DNA of 64,000 nucleotides from Candidatus Peribacteria bacterium. Its GTDB lineage: Bacteria > Patescibacteriota > Gracilibacteria > Peribacterales > Peribacteraceae. The position numbers were made by a program, and so were the translations under genes. This document shows positions 40,503-48,222 of the stretch, piece by piece. Position 1 is the stretch's first letter, and each line of letters begins with the position of its first letter. Under the pieces are notes generated by a model. The model was not told the DNA's origin and searched no databases. It saw only the letters and a list, made by a program, of their open reading frames with translations. The stretch is taken from NCBI GenBank assembly GCA_023245935.1, contig JAHFJM010000001.1, forward strand, positions 310,001 through 374,000, read 5' to 3'.

Positions 40503-41360
40503 CTATATTTTCTTCCCTACTTCCTTCTCCAACTCCGCAATCTTCTTCTCGATGTCCAAAAAATTCTCCGGTAATCGATTTGGGGATTTCCGCTTCCACC
40601 GTTCGGTGGTCTTCTTCGTCGCATGCAACAATTTCACGAGCCTCTTCATCGGTTCCTTCTGTCCGCGCCAGTCGATCTCGCGGATATCGAAGGCTTCGAA
40701 CATCGAGTCGAGGCGATCCAGTGTTCGTTCCACGGCTTCCAGCAGGAGAATTTCTCGATGCTTGTCGATTTTGTAGAGACCGCCTTCCGAGCTGAGCATC
40801 TTCGACACGTCTTCGATCAAAACCTGCATGTGACGGTACGTCGTTTCGAGTCTCTGCCATGTCACCTCGCTGATGCTGCCCCGTTTCTCGGCTTCGGCGA
40901 GGACGGTTTCGAAATCGCGCCGCACGATGTACATGCCTTCGCGGAGACTTGAGAACGTGTTGTCGAAGGCAAGGCGGTGCATCGTGAAGAGTGCCTGTTC
41001 CTGCTTTGTTGAAATCGGTTTCGTCACGAAGATCGCAGCGAGCAGGAGTGACAGGAAGCTCTGAATCGACGCAATCACCTTCGAGAATCCGTGCGGCTCG
41101 AACTCTCCGTATCCGACGGACGTTGCCGTAATCGTCGAGAAGAAGAGACTGTTCAAAAATCCGTAGATCGGCGAGCTGTGCACGTCCGGCACCGGACCTT
41201 CCGGCGGCATCACCCAGCTGAGTGCGAAATAAATAATGGCGAAGAAGATCACGGACCCGAGGTAGATCAGTACGATCGTGCGGTAACTTCTCTCGCTGAG
41301 TTTCACGATCCAGTCGTGCAGCGCACCCTCCTTCAGCCTGCGGGGTTTGCCGATGATCAT
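40503..41360 (-). CDS. Two-helix potassium channel protein
   Basis: A 285-residue ion channel of the KcsA-like two-transmembrane type. TM1 is at about 27-48, the pore helix and filter are in STITATSVGYGEFEP (the K+ filter TSVGYG is intact), and TM2 is at about 92-114. A long cytoplasmic helical region (about 120-285) ends in Lys-rich coiled coil and holds no recognisable RCK nucleotide-binding domain. ATG 41360 overlaps the end of the FmdB-type gene, so the two are co-translated. Confidence 0.88.
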   Translation of the reverse strand: MIIGKPRRLKEGALHDWIVKLSERSYRTIVLIYLGSVIFFAIIYFALSWVMPPEGPVPDVHSSPIYGFLNSLFFSTITATSVGYGEFEPHGFSKVIASIQSFLSLLLAAIFVTKPISTKQEQALFTMHRLAFDNTFSSLREGMYIVRRDFETVLAEAEKRGSISEVTWQRLETTYRHMQVLIEDVSKMLSSEGGLYKIDKHREILLLEAVERTLDRLDSMFEAFDIREIDWRGQKEPMKRLVKLLHATKKTTERWKRKSPNRLPENFLDIEKKIAELEKEVGKKI

Positions 41361-41626
41361 GCAGGCTTTGCGGGAGGAGGAGCTTGCGGTGTTGGTGTGG
41401 GAGCCGGTGCTACGGGTGCGGAAGCGTTCTCTTTCTTTTCAGCAGTCTTGACAGCACTGTCCGTTTTATAGAACCCGCTTCCTTTGAAGTGCACCATCGG
41501 CGGCGTGATGAGACGCTTCGTCATTCCTTTGCAGACGGGACACGGCGGAGAGTCTTTCGTCCCGAACGGCAGGGATTTCAAAAATTGCTTACCGCAGCTC
41601 TGGCATCGGAATTCATAGTTTGGCAT
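41357..41626 (-). CDS. FmdB-family zinc-ribbon protein
   Basis: An 89-residue protein. The N-terminal 45 residues are the FmdB putative regulatory zinc ribbon: MPNYEFRCQSCGKQF with CxxC and PPCPVCKG with the second CxxC, then FKGSGFYKTD as in most family members. The tail is an Ala/Pro-rich low-complexity stretch. Function is unproven; some relatives are thought to regulate nearby genes. TACAAT (41635-41640 complement) ends 8 nt before ATG 41626. It overlaps the channel gene by 4 bases. Confidence 0.88.
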   Translation of the reverse strand: MPNYEFRCQSCGKQFLKSLPFGTKDSPPCPVCKGMTKRLITPPMVHFKGSGFYKTDSAVKTAEKKENASAPVAPAPTPTPQAPPPAKPA

Positions 41627-41672
41627 ACGGCAAGATTGTAGTCGTGCTACTTTCTTCTGCAACTATTCCATT

Positions 41673-41897
41673 CTATGCAACCATTTTTTCGATGATTTTC
41701 GGCGGATGACCGACGACGGTCTTCAGCCCCCAGTATGCGAGCGCAACTCCAAGAGCAGGTCCTGCAAGAGGTCCGACAAATCCTGCAACTTTATCGACGC
41801 ATGCCCCTGCAACTCCTGCAGCAGTATTCGGTGCAGCACTCACTGCATTACCGAGCATCGGTACTTCAGCCGTCGGTATTTTTGGTATTTCAGCCAT
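41673..41897 (-). CDS. Small Ala/Gly-rich membrane-associated protein, 74 residues
   Basis: A hydrophobic, Ala/Gly/Pro-rich stretch (AAGVAGACVDKVAGFVGPLA, then GPALGVALAYWGLK) could form one or two weak helices. No family recognised. It is downstream of two other small genes (42611 and 42105) on the same strand, with a perfect 21-bp palindrome and a TATAAT-rich segment just before its ATG. Confidence 0.5.
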   Translation of the reverse strand: MAEIPKIPTAEVPMLGNAVSAAPNTAAGVAGACVDKVAGFVGPLAGPALGVALAYWGLKTVVGHPPKIIEKMVA

Positions 41898-41911
41898 AGG
41901 TTCTTTTTGTA

Positions 41912-41932
41912 TTTATGTATATTATACATAAA
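41912..41932. promoter_or_regulatory. Perfect 21-bp palindrome upstream of a small gene
   Basis: TTTATGTATA-T-TATACATAAA, with 10-bp arms, lies 15 bp upstream of the 74-residue gene and overlaps TATAAT-like boxes on the minus strand. The position fits a repressor operator. No regulator gene is adjacent. Confidence 0.55.
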
Positions 41933-41946
41933 ATATTATATTTTGT

Positions 41947-42105
41947 CTATGAAAATATTTTCCTGTAGAGATAGCGGAAACCTCCGATGAGAATCGCGGC
42001 GCCGAGAAGTACTTCGCCTCCGACAAGCAGCCCATGCCCAAGCGCATGATGAGGATGCAGGAGAGGAGTTCCGCTGACCGGAGTTGTGACGGTTTCAAGG
42101 CTCAC
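41947..42105 (-). CDS. Tiny membrane protein, 52 residues
   Basis: The frame starts with GTG at 42105, overlapping the stop codon of the upstream gene (GTGA), and codes for a His-containing N-terminal part (HPHHALGHG) and one membrane helix (LLVGGEVLLGAAILIGGF) ending in a basic tail (RYLYRKIFS), which orients the tail to the cytoplasm. The coupled overlap is the main argument for its reality. Function unknown. Confidence 0.5.
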   Translation of the reverse strand: MSLETVTTPVSGTPLLHPHHALGHGLLVGGEVLLGAAILIGGFRYLYRKIFS

Positions 42106-42611
42106 GCTGCGAGGGTGGATTGCACCGAATGGCGTACACGATTTTGATGACCGAAGACTCCGGAACCGACATCAAGCACGGGATCGAAGAAAACAATGTC
42201 CACACCGTCAAAGCCGGCTTTCACAAGATTTCCTGCCGCACGCAGGGGATGCAAGGTGACCAGATTCTTTCCTGCAGCGAAAAGATTTCTTCCCGCAGAT
42301 CGAATATCTCTCGAGATGTACTTCAGCCCTCCGTCGCGGAGCGGCTCTGCTTGTTCATCGCTGAATTCACCGGCAATCGCATTGCCGATCTTCGCAAAGG
42401 CGACCGCAGGTGCCATGATCACCGAGCCCACTGCAGGAAGGACACCATCTCCGCGGATGTGAAAATCAGCGATGTCGCGCCCGAACTGATCGATATCATT
42501 TTTCGCGATCAGTCGCTCTTCTTTCGCCGACCATGAGAAGTGATTGTTCATCAGATCGTCATTATACAACTTTGCAGACGCGGGAAAGAGAAATTCCTTA
42601 CTTTTTTCCAT
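42102..42611 (-). CDS. Hypothetical protein, 169 residues
   Basis: Not recognised. The sequence begins MEKSKEFLFPASAKLY and has an Ala/Gly/Val-rich middle (LPAVGSVIMAPAVAFAKIGNAI) and helical segments with regular Ala/Asn/Leu (AGRNLFAAGKNLVTLHPLRAAGNLVKAGFD is at about 105-135; core AAGKNLVTL). No clear signal peptide. It heads the cluster 42611-41673 of three small genes; its 3' end overlaps the 52-residue gene. It is divergent from valS. Confidence 0.55.
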   Translation of the reverse strand: MEKSKEFLFPASAKLYNDDLMNNHFSWSAKEERLIAKNDIDQFGRDIADFHIRGDGVLPAVGSVIMAPAVAFAKIGNAIAGEFSDEQAEPLRDGGLKYISRDIRSAGRNLFAAGKNLVTLHPLRAAGNLVKAGFDGVDIVFFDPVLDVGSGVFGHQNRVRHSVQSTLAA

Positions 42612-42737
42612 GTCGGCTACTGTTACTTTTCCGCTTTCACTTCGACGTATTCTCTATTCTCATGACATCGCATCACTTTTCGCTTGGTTCCATCTCCTCC
42701 GCTACACTTTCCGTATACTTCGATTCCCTCAGTATAA

Positions 42738-45425
42738 ATGCTTGAGAAAGCGTACGACCCAAAGGCAGTGGAGGATCAGATCTATGAGATGTGGGAGGAG
42801 AGCGGTGCGTTCAAACCGGAATCGTGTCCGAAAGATGGTGAGCCATTCACCATCAGTATGCCGCCGCCGAATGCGACGGGGCAGCTGCATCTCGGGCATG
42901 CCGTGATGCTTGCGCTCGAGGATATCTTCATCCGTTTCGCGCGCATGAACGGGAAACGTGCGCTCTGGGTGCCGGGTACCGATCATGCGGCAATCGCGAC
43001 GGAGAACGTTGTCATCAAGAAACTCAAGGAGCAGGGGATGAAGGATCCGCGCAAGGAACTGGGTCGTGAGAAATTAATCGCAAAGATTGCCGAATTCGTC
43101 GAGGAGAGCAAATCGACGATTCGCTCACAGATTCGGAAAATGGGCAGCAGCTGCGACTGGTCTCGTGAGCGGTACACATTCGAGCCGTCGCTGAATCGTT
43201 GCGTGAACGAAGTGTTCTGCCGAATGAAGAATGACGGGCTGATTTATCGCGGACACCGCATCGTGAATTGGGATCCGAAACTGCAGACGACCGTGTCGGA
43301 TGATGAAGTTGTGTATAAGGAAGAGAAATCCGCATTCTTCACGTTCAAGTACGGTCCGTTCGAGATTTCCACCGCGCGTCCCGAAACGAAGTTCGGCGAC
43401 AAGTACGTCGTGATGCATCCGAAAGACACACGGTATAAAAAATATAAGCATGGCGATACGTTTGAAGCGGAGTGGATCAACGGTTCCGTGCGCGCGACGG
43501 TGATCAAAGACGAGTCGGTCGATCCGGAATTCGGTACGGGCGTGATGACCATTACGCCGTGGCATGATCACATCGATTTTGAGATCGCGGAGCGCCACGG
43601 GCTGGAGAAAGAGCAGATCATCGGTTTCGACGGGCGACTGCTCGAGATTGCCGGTGAGTTTGCGGGTATGACGATCGAGAAAGCTCGTCCGCTGATCGTC
43701 GAGAAACTGAAGACGAAGGGCTTACTCGTGAAGGTCGATGAAAATTACGTTCACAATAAAGCAGTCAGTCAGCGCGGAGGAGGCGCCATCGAGCCGCAGA
43801 TAAAACTGCAGTGGTTCATCGATGTGAATAAGGAAATCGTGCCATGGAAATCCAAAGGTTCAAAGAAAGCTGCAAACATGAGCCTGAAGCAGATCATGCA
43901 CTCGGTCGTGCATCATGGAGACATCGACATTATTCCGGATCGCTTCGGTAAAACGTACTTCCACTGGATCGATAACCTGCGTGATTGGTGCATTTCTCGG
44001 CAGATTTGGTGGGGACACAGAATTCCGGTGTGGTACAAAGGTGATGAGACATACACGGGAGCGAACGCACCTGATGGAAAAGACTGGAGGCAGGATGAGG
44101 ACACTCTCGATACATGGTTCTCTTCGGCAATGTGGACATGGTCGACGCTTGTCGATCAGAAGAAGGCACAAGATATGAGTCTGTCTCTCAAGGAAATCCT
44201 TGAAAAGAGTCCGGATTTTCAGACTTTCCATCCGACCGCCGTGATGGAAACGGGTTACGACATTCTCTTCTTCTGGGTAGCGCGCATGATTCTGATGACG
44301 ACGTATGCGACCGGTCAGATTCCATTCAAGACGGTTTACCTGCACGGACTGATCCGCACGCGTGACGGTAGAAAGATGAGCAAGTCCGACCCGGAGACGA
44401 TGATCGATCCGCTCGATATGATTTCGAAGTACGGTGCCGATGCGCTCCGTCTCAGCATGATCGTCGGTCAGAGTGCGGGAGCGGATTCTCGGCTGTACGA
44501 AGAGAAAATCGCCGGATATCGAAACTTCATCAACAAACTCTGGAACGCATCACGCTTTGTGCTTTTACAGTGCGAGCAAGCAGGCATTGATCCGAAAACC
44601 ATCGACAAACTCCCGGAGAATGCATCGCTCTCACTTGCCGATCGTGCGGTGCTGCATGCATCGGAATGTCTCATCGAAGACATCACCAAAAATCTGTCTA
44701 CGTACAGTCTCAGCGAAGCGGGAGACAGGCTCTACAGTTTCGTGTGGGATTACTTCTGCGATTGGTATCTGGAGTTCTCGAAAGGAACAGCGAACCATGC
44801 CGTACTCGTGCATGTGCTTCGAAGAATCCTGAAGCTTCTGCATCCGTACTGTCCGTTCGTTACTGAGCAATTATGGTCGCAGGTGAAGAAAACAGGAGAC
44901 AGCGCACTTATTTCCGAAACGTGGCCCAAAATTCACGCGAAACGGAAGGATGCGAAGGCATTTGCGGATCTGCAAATCCTCATCGATGTTGTGTCTGCGA
45001 TCCGAAAGCTTCGAACGGATCAGAATGTCGAACCGGGGAAAGAGATCATGGTGACGATCGTGAGTCGAGGACACACCGGAGAGGTGCTCGAGTCCCAGGA
45101 AGCACACATGCGACGCATGTGCAAAGTGGGAAGCCTCACATTCACGACGGATGCCGTCAAGATCGAGAATGCCGCCAGCACTTTTCTCCCCGAGATCGAG
45201 ATTCATTTGTCGCTTGCCGGTCTCTTCGATGCGGACAAGTTGAAGGAAAGCTTGTTGAAAGAACAGGCAGAACTGACGAAGTACGTTGCAGGTCTAGAGA
45301 GCAAGCTCTCGAATAAGAGCTTTGTCGATAGGGCTCCGAAAGCGCTTGTGGATGAGCAAAAATCGAAACTGGCTGAGGCGGAGGAGAAGTTGAAGAAAAT
45401 AGAGGAGAGAATGCAGCAGCTTTGA
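42738..45425 (+). CDS. valS: Valyl-tRNA synthetase
   Basis: Charges tRNA-Val. An 895-residue class I synthetase with PPPNATGQLHLGHA (HIGH box at about residues 50-56), the editing domain (about 180-330), and the catalytic KMSKS in RDGRKMSKSDPE. The anticodon-binding helical domain follows, with the C-terminal coiled coil arm (about 830-895; LSLAGLFDADKLKESLLKE and SFVDRAPKALVDEQKSKL). All expected parts are present. Two -10-like boxes, TACACT (42703-42708) and TATACT (42714-42719), precede it; the ATG has no purine-rich site. Confidence 0.97.
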   Translation: MLEKAYDPKAVEDQIYEMWEESGAFKPESCPKDGEPFTISMPPPNATGQLHLGHAVMLALEDIFIRFARMNGKRALWVPGTDHAAIATENVVIKKLKEQGMKDPRKELGREKLIAKIAEFVEESKSTIRSQIRKMGSSCDWSRERYTFEPSLNRCVNEVFCRMKNDGLIYRGHRIVNWDPKLQTTVSDDEVVYKEEKSAFFTFKYGPFEISTARPETKFGDKYVVMHPKDTRYKKYKHGDTFEAEWINGSVRATVIKDESVDPEFGTGVMTITPWHDHIDFEIAERHGLEKEQIIGFDGRLLEIAGEFAGMTIEKARPLIVEKLKTKGLLVKVDENYVHNKAVSQRGGGAIEPQIKLQWFIDVNKEIVPWKSKGSKKAANMSLKQIMHSVVHHGDIDIIPDRFGKTYFHWIDNLRDWCISRQIWWGHRIPVWYKGDETYTGANAPDGKDWRQDEDTLDTWFSSAMWTWSTLVDQKKAQDMSLSLKEILEKSPDFQTFHPTAVMETGYDILFFWVARMILMTTYATGQIPFKTVYLHGLIRTRDGRKMSKSDPETMIDPLDMISKYGADALRLSMIVGQSAGADSRLYEEKIAGYRNFINKLWNASRFVLLQCEQAGIDPKTIDKLPENASLSLADRAVLHASECLIEDITKNLSTYSLSEAGDRLYSFVWDYFCDWYLEFSKGTANHAVLVHVLRRILKLLHPYCPFVTEQLWSQVKKTGDSALISETWPKIHAKRKDAKAFADLQILIDVVSAIRKLRTDQNVEPGKEIMVTIVSRGHTGEVLESQEAHMRRMCKVGSLTFTTDAVKIENAASTFLPEIEIHLSLAGLFDADKLKESLLKEQAELTKYVAGLESKLSNKSFVDRAPKALVDEQKSKLAEAEEKLKKIEERMQQL

Positions 45426-45435
45426 TTCTTTGTTC

Positions 45436-46632
45436 TTACTCAGCTAAAGAAAAATCTAAATCTAATTTCGTTCCGGATTGTACCTGCAATGCCGTTGCTC
45501 TTGTTACACTATCTCTTCCGAAGCGCGTTTGTATCTCATCAAGTGCTGCTTGCACGCGTTCATCGTTCATCATTGTCATTGGATCTTCGAACATCGACGG
45601 TTGCGTCATCCCGACGGGGCGGAGACCGGAGAGCGCAAGCCCGACTTGGTTCCATCGGCTCTTGTGATGGCTCAGTTCTTCCAATGCAGACAAAGCGCAA
45701 GGCAGCATCTGCGATGCAGTCGAGCAGGGTTGCTCGAATCTCCGGTGCGCACCGGCATAGGCGTACTCAGCCGTCCGGAGATGGACGAACAAATCTCTGC
45801 AGACGAGATGCTGTCTGCGCATTTTCATCGTGCAGTACTCCAGATGCTTGAGGAGGTGTGCCTTCAGGAGATCCTTGTCCGTCGTTGCGCGGAACGTTCT
45901 GCAGCGCGAAATTGATTGCGGTGGACGAGTGTCTTCCCGTACCGGGAACAGCCGCTGCCCCAGTAATTCCCGTTTCATCTCGATGCCCTGCTTCCCGCAC
46001 ATGCGGAGCAGATGTTCGTCTGTTCTTTGCGTGAAATCCCATGCAGTGACGATTCCTGCCGCATCGGTTTTCATACTTCGCTGTCTCCCGATGCCGGGAA
46101 TAGCCGCTGCGGGACGATCTTTCAGGAATTGTTCGATATTTCTTTTTTCTACGACAGTGATTCCTCCCGGCTTTCGGTACTCACTCGCCATCTTCGCAAG
46201 CAATTTGCTCGGGGCGACGCCGACGGACATGGAGAGATCGGTTTCTCGCAGAATTTTTTCACGTGTCTCTTTCGCCCACAGATCCGGATTTTCCGGAATG
46301 CCTCCGACTCTCGAAGAGAGATCCAGGAACCACTCATCGATCGACATCTGTTCGACGACAGGACAGATATCCTTTAAGGCAGATTCAATCTGTGCCGAGG
46401 CTATGCCTGTTTCGCGGAAATCGGCAGGCATTTCGATGGCACTGGGAACGAGTATTCGCGCGTCACGCAGACGCATTCCGGTCTTCACGCCGTAGGCTTT
46501 CGCTTCGTAGCTTGCGGCAATAACACAGCCGCCGCCCATGCCCACGGCAAGCAGAGGTTTTCCTCGCAGGTTCGGATGTTTTCGAACAAGCACCGATGCA
46601 AAGAACGAATCTGCATCAAGATGTGCAATCAT
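45436..46632 (-). CDS. dinB: DNA polymerase IV (Y-family translesion polymerase)
   Basis: Copies past damaged bases. The catalytic palm shows HLDADSFFASVLV, YEAKAYGVKTGM and MSIDEWFLDLS (metal-binding Asp-Glu). The thumb helix-hairpin-helix (KDRPAAAIPGIGRQ) and little finger domain follow. The C-terminus KLDLDFSLAE resembles a sliding-clamp binding motif. Length (398) is typical. It starts one base after the lexA stop, so the two form an SOS operon. It is convergent with valS. Confidence 0.92.
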   Translation of the reverse strand: MIAHLDADSFFASVLVRKHPNLRGKPLLAVGMGGGCVIAASYEAKAYGVKTGMRLRDARILVPSAIEMPADFRETGIASAQIESALKDICPVVEQMSIDEWFLDLSSRVGGIPENPDLWAKETREKILRETDLSMSVGVAPSKLLAKMASEYRKPGGITVVEKRNIEQFLKDRPAAAIPGIGRQRSMKTDAAGIVTAWDFTQRTDEHLLRMCGKQGIEMKRELLGQRLFPVREDTRPPQSISRCRTFRATTDKDLLKAHLLKHLEYCTMKMRRQHLVCRDLFVHLRTAEYAYAGAHRRFEQPCSTASQMLPCALSALEELSHHKSRWNQVGLALSGLRPVGMTQPSMFEDPMTMMNDERVQAALDEIQTRFGRDSVTRATALQVQSGTKLDLDFSLAE

Positions 46633-46633
46633 G

Positions 46634-47242
46634 TTAGTAGTACTTCCGAACTGTCCCGGTCACTACGCCTGCTATCTTCAATTCTTCCATCGCAAAGAGA
46701 TCCGGATACTCGGGATTCTCCGCCTGCAGATAGAACTTCCCCTGTCCTTTCTTCAGACGCTTCAGCGTGAATTCTCCATCCATGATGCCGACGACGATGT
46801 CTTCGGGTTTCGGTTGGCGGCTGCGACTGACGATCACGAGATCACCTTCGCGGATGCCGGCGTTGATCATGCTGTCGCCTTTCACGCGCAGCAGGAATGT
46901 TGAGGATTTGTCTTTCACGAGATAATGCTCCAACGTGATCTTCTCCTCGGCATGTTCTTCGACGGGAGCGGCAAAGCCTGCGGCGATCGGTCCGAAGAGC
47001 GGGAGAATCATGGGGGAAAATCCGGAGTCGTTCTGGGGCATGGAGACGATCTTGATGCGACCTTTCGGATCCTTCTCGATCTGCTTCTCACTGACGAGCG
47101 TATTCACGACCTTCGCGACGGAGTTTTTGCTCCGCACGCCGAACGCGACGGCGAGATCGGCAAGGGAAGGGGAATACCCGCGCTTATTCTGGAATTCGGT
47201 GATGTAGTTCAGAACAGTTCTCTGGTGAGGAGTGAGGGTCAT
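46634..47242 (-). CDS. lexA: LexA repressor
   Basis: The SOS repressor, which self-cleaves on RecA filaments. The N-terminal winged helix (residues 1-65: TPHQRTVLNYITEFQNKRGY, PSLADLAVAFGVRSKNSVAKV) is followed by the S24 peptidase domain with the cleavage bond Ala88-Gly89 (GPIAAGF), nucleophile Ser124 (KGDSMINAG) and general base Lys161 (GEFTLKRL). All key residues are present. A 22-bp palindrome that overlaps its -10 box (47261-47282) is a candidate auto-operator. dinB follows in the operon. Confidence 0.95.
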   Translation of the reverse strand: MTLTPHQRTVLNYITEFQNKRGYSPSLADLAVAFGVRSKNSVAKVVNTLVSEKQIEKDPKGRIKIVSMPQNDSGFSPMILPLFGPIAAGFAAPVEEHAEEKITLEHYLVKDKSSTFLLRVKGDSMINAGIREGDLVIVSRSRQPKPEDIVVGIMDGEFTLKRLKKGQGKFYLQAENPEYPDLFAMEELKIAGVVTGTVRKYY

Positions 47243-47260
47243 GAAAGGTGGGGAAACAAT

Positions 47261-47282
47261 CGTACACCATAATAGGTGGACG
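47261..47282. promoter_or_regulatory. Candidate LexA operator overlapping the lexA -10 box
   Basis: CGTACACC-ATAATA-GGTGGACG: 8-bp arms with one mismatch. The centre read on the minus strand is TATTAT, a -10 box 20-25 nt upstream of the lexA ATG. It differs from the E. coli and Bacillus SOS boxes. Confidence 0.5.
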
Positions 47283-47302
47283 AATGTACACGGTCAAGTG
47301 CT

Positions 47303-48205
47303 TCACCCGATTTTGTCCAGCTCTTTCTCTTTGATCAGTTCCATGTACATGATCGTCCAGACGGCTTGCTTGAAGATGTGCAGGTAGGCGAAGAAGTACG
47401 CAGCGACGAGTGTCAGGAGAAGTCCGATGACACCGGCAATCGAGTAGCTGACAATCGGCTGGAAGACGTACGTCAGTCCGATGCCGATGCCGAGCATCGC
47501 AAGCGGGACGAGGACGATCACGAGCGTATTGATGAAGATGCGAATGGAGATGACGATCAGGAGCAGGAACAGGAACATCACGTGCGGCATGTATCCCATC
47601 ATCAATTTCACGCTCTTGGCACCGGCGGCGAAGATGTTGAGTTTCTCGACGACGATCCCCGGTTCGGTGAAACTGCTGAAGAATTTAATGACGTTCGAGA
47701 TGACCCAGATGATCGACACGACGACGATCATCATGGTTTTCAAGCCCGCTCCGTAGCGGAGAATCACCGAGATGGAGGTGATGAAGATCGAGAGGCTCGA
47801 GAAGAGAAAGACTTCGTGCACTGCGAGAATCGGGAAGAAATTATACAGCGCGAGCACGAAGCCGCCGCTCACTTTCTCTTTGCCATGCGATTTTGCGGTT
47901 AAGCCGATAATGGCGCCGTCGGCGAGACTGGGAACGAACAGTTCGATGATCACGAGGAGAATGAAACTTCCGGCGAGCAGAAAAAACAGCCAGAACGGAA
48001 TGGCGTTATACAGCATGATCTCGATATCGAAGAGTCCGCCGCCCTCGCCTCGCATGTAACTGTAGAGAAAGTAAATCTGGTACACGAGGAGCTTCACATC
48101 GAGCAGGATCTCGAAGAAGGCGCCGAAGAATCCCCAGCGCTTCAGATCCGGCTCGGTCGTTGTGACGGCCCACGCGTGTGCGATGATCTCTCTGGGAGTG
48201 AGCAT
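47303..48205 (-). CDS. Multi-pass membrane protein, 300 residues
   Basis: About six to seven hydrophobic helices (about 75-95, 115-150, 160-180, 205-250, 255-280) with the N-terminal amphipathic stretch TPREIIAHAWAVTTTEPDLK. The arrangement recalls glycerophosphodiester-phosphodiesterase-type membrane domains, or unknown-function families common in CPR bacteria, but no catalytic motif is visible. It starts 17 bp after the LCP-family gene and is probably co-transcribed with it. Confidence 0.7.
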   Translation of the reverse strand: MLTPREIIAHAWAVTTTEPDLKRWGFFGAFFEILLDVKLLVYQIYFLYSYMRGEGGGLFDIEIMLYNAIPFWLFFLLAGSFILLVIIELFVPSLADGAIIGLTAKSHGKEKVSGGFVLALYNFFPILAVHEVFLFSSLSIFITSISVILRYGAGLKTMMIVVVSIIWVISNVIKFFSSFTEPGIVVEKLNIFAAGAKSVKLMMGYMPHVMFLFLLLIVISIRIFINTLVIVLVPLAMLGIGIGLTYVFQPIVSYSIAGVIGLLLTLVAAYFFAYLHIFKQAVWTIMYMELIKEKELDKIG

Positions 48206-48222
48206 CGAAGGTGCAGAGTCGA

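Noticed and set aside
45436-45900. Plus-strand frames after valS
   Set aside because: Antisense to dinB, which carries all Y-family motifs.
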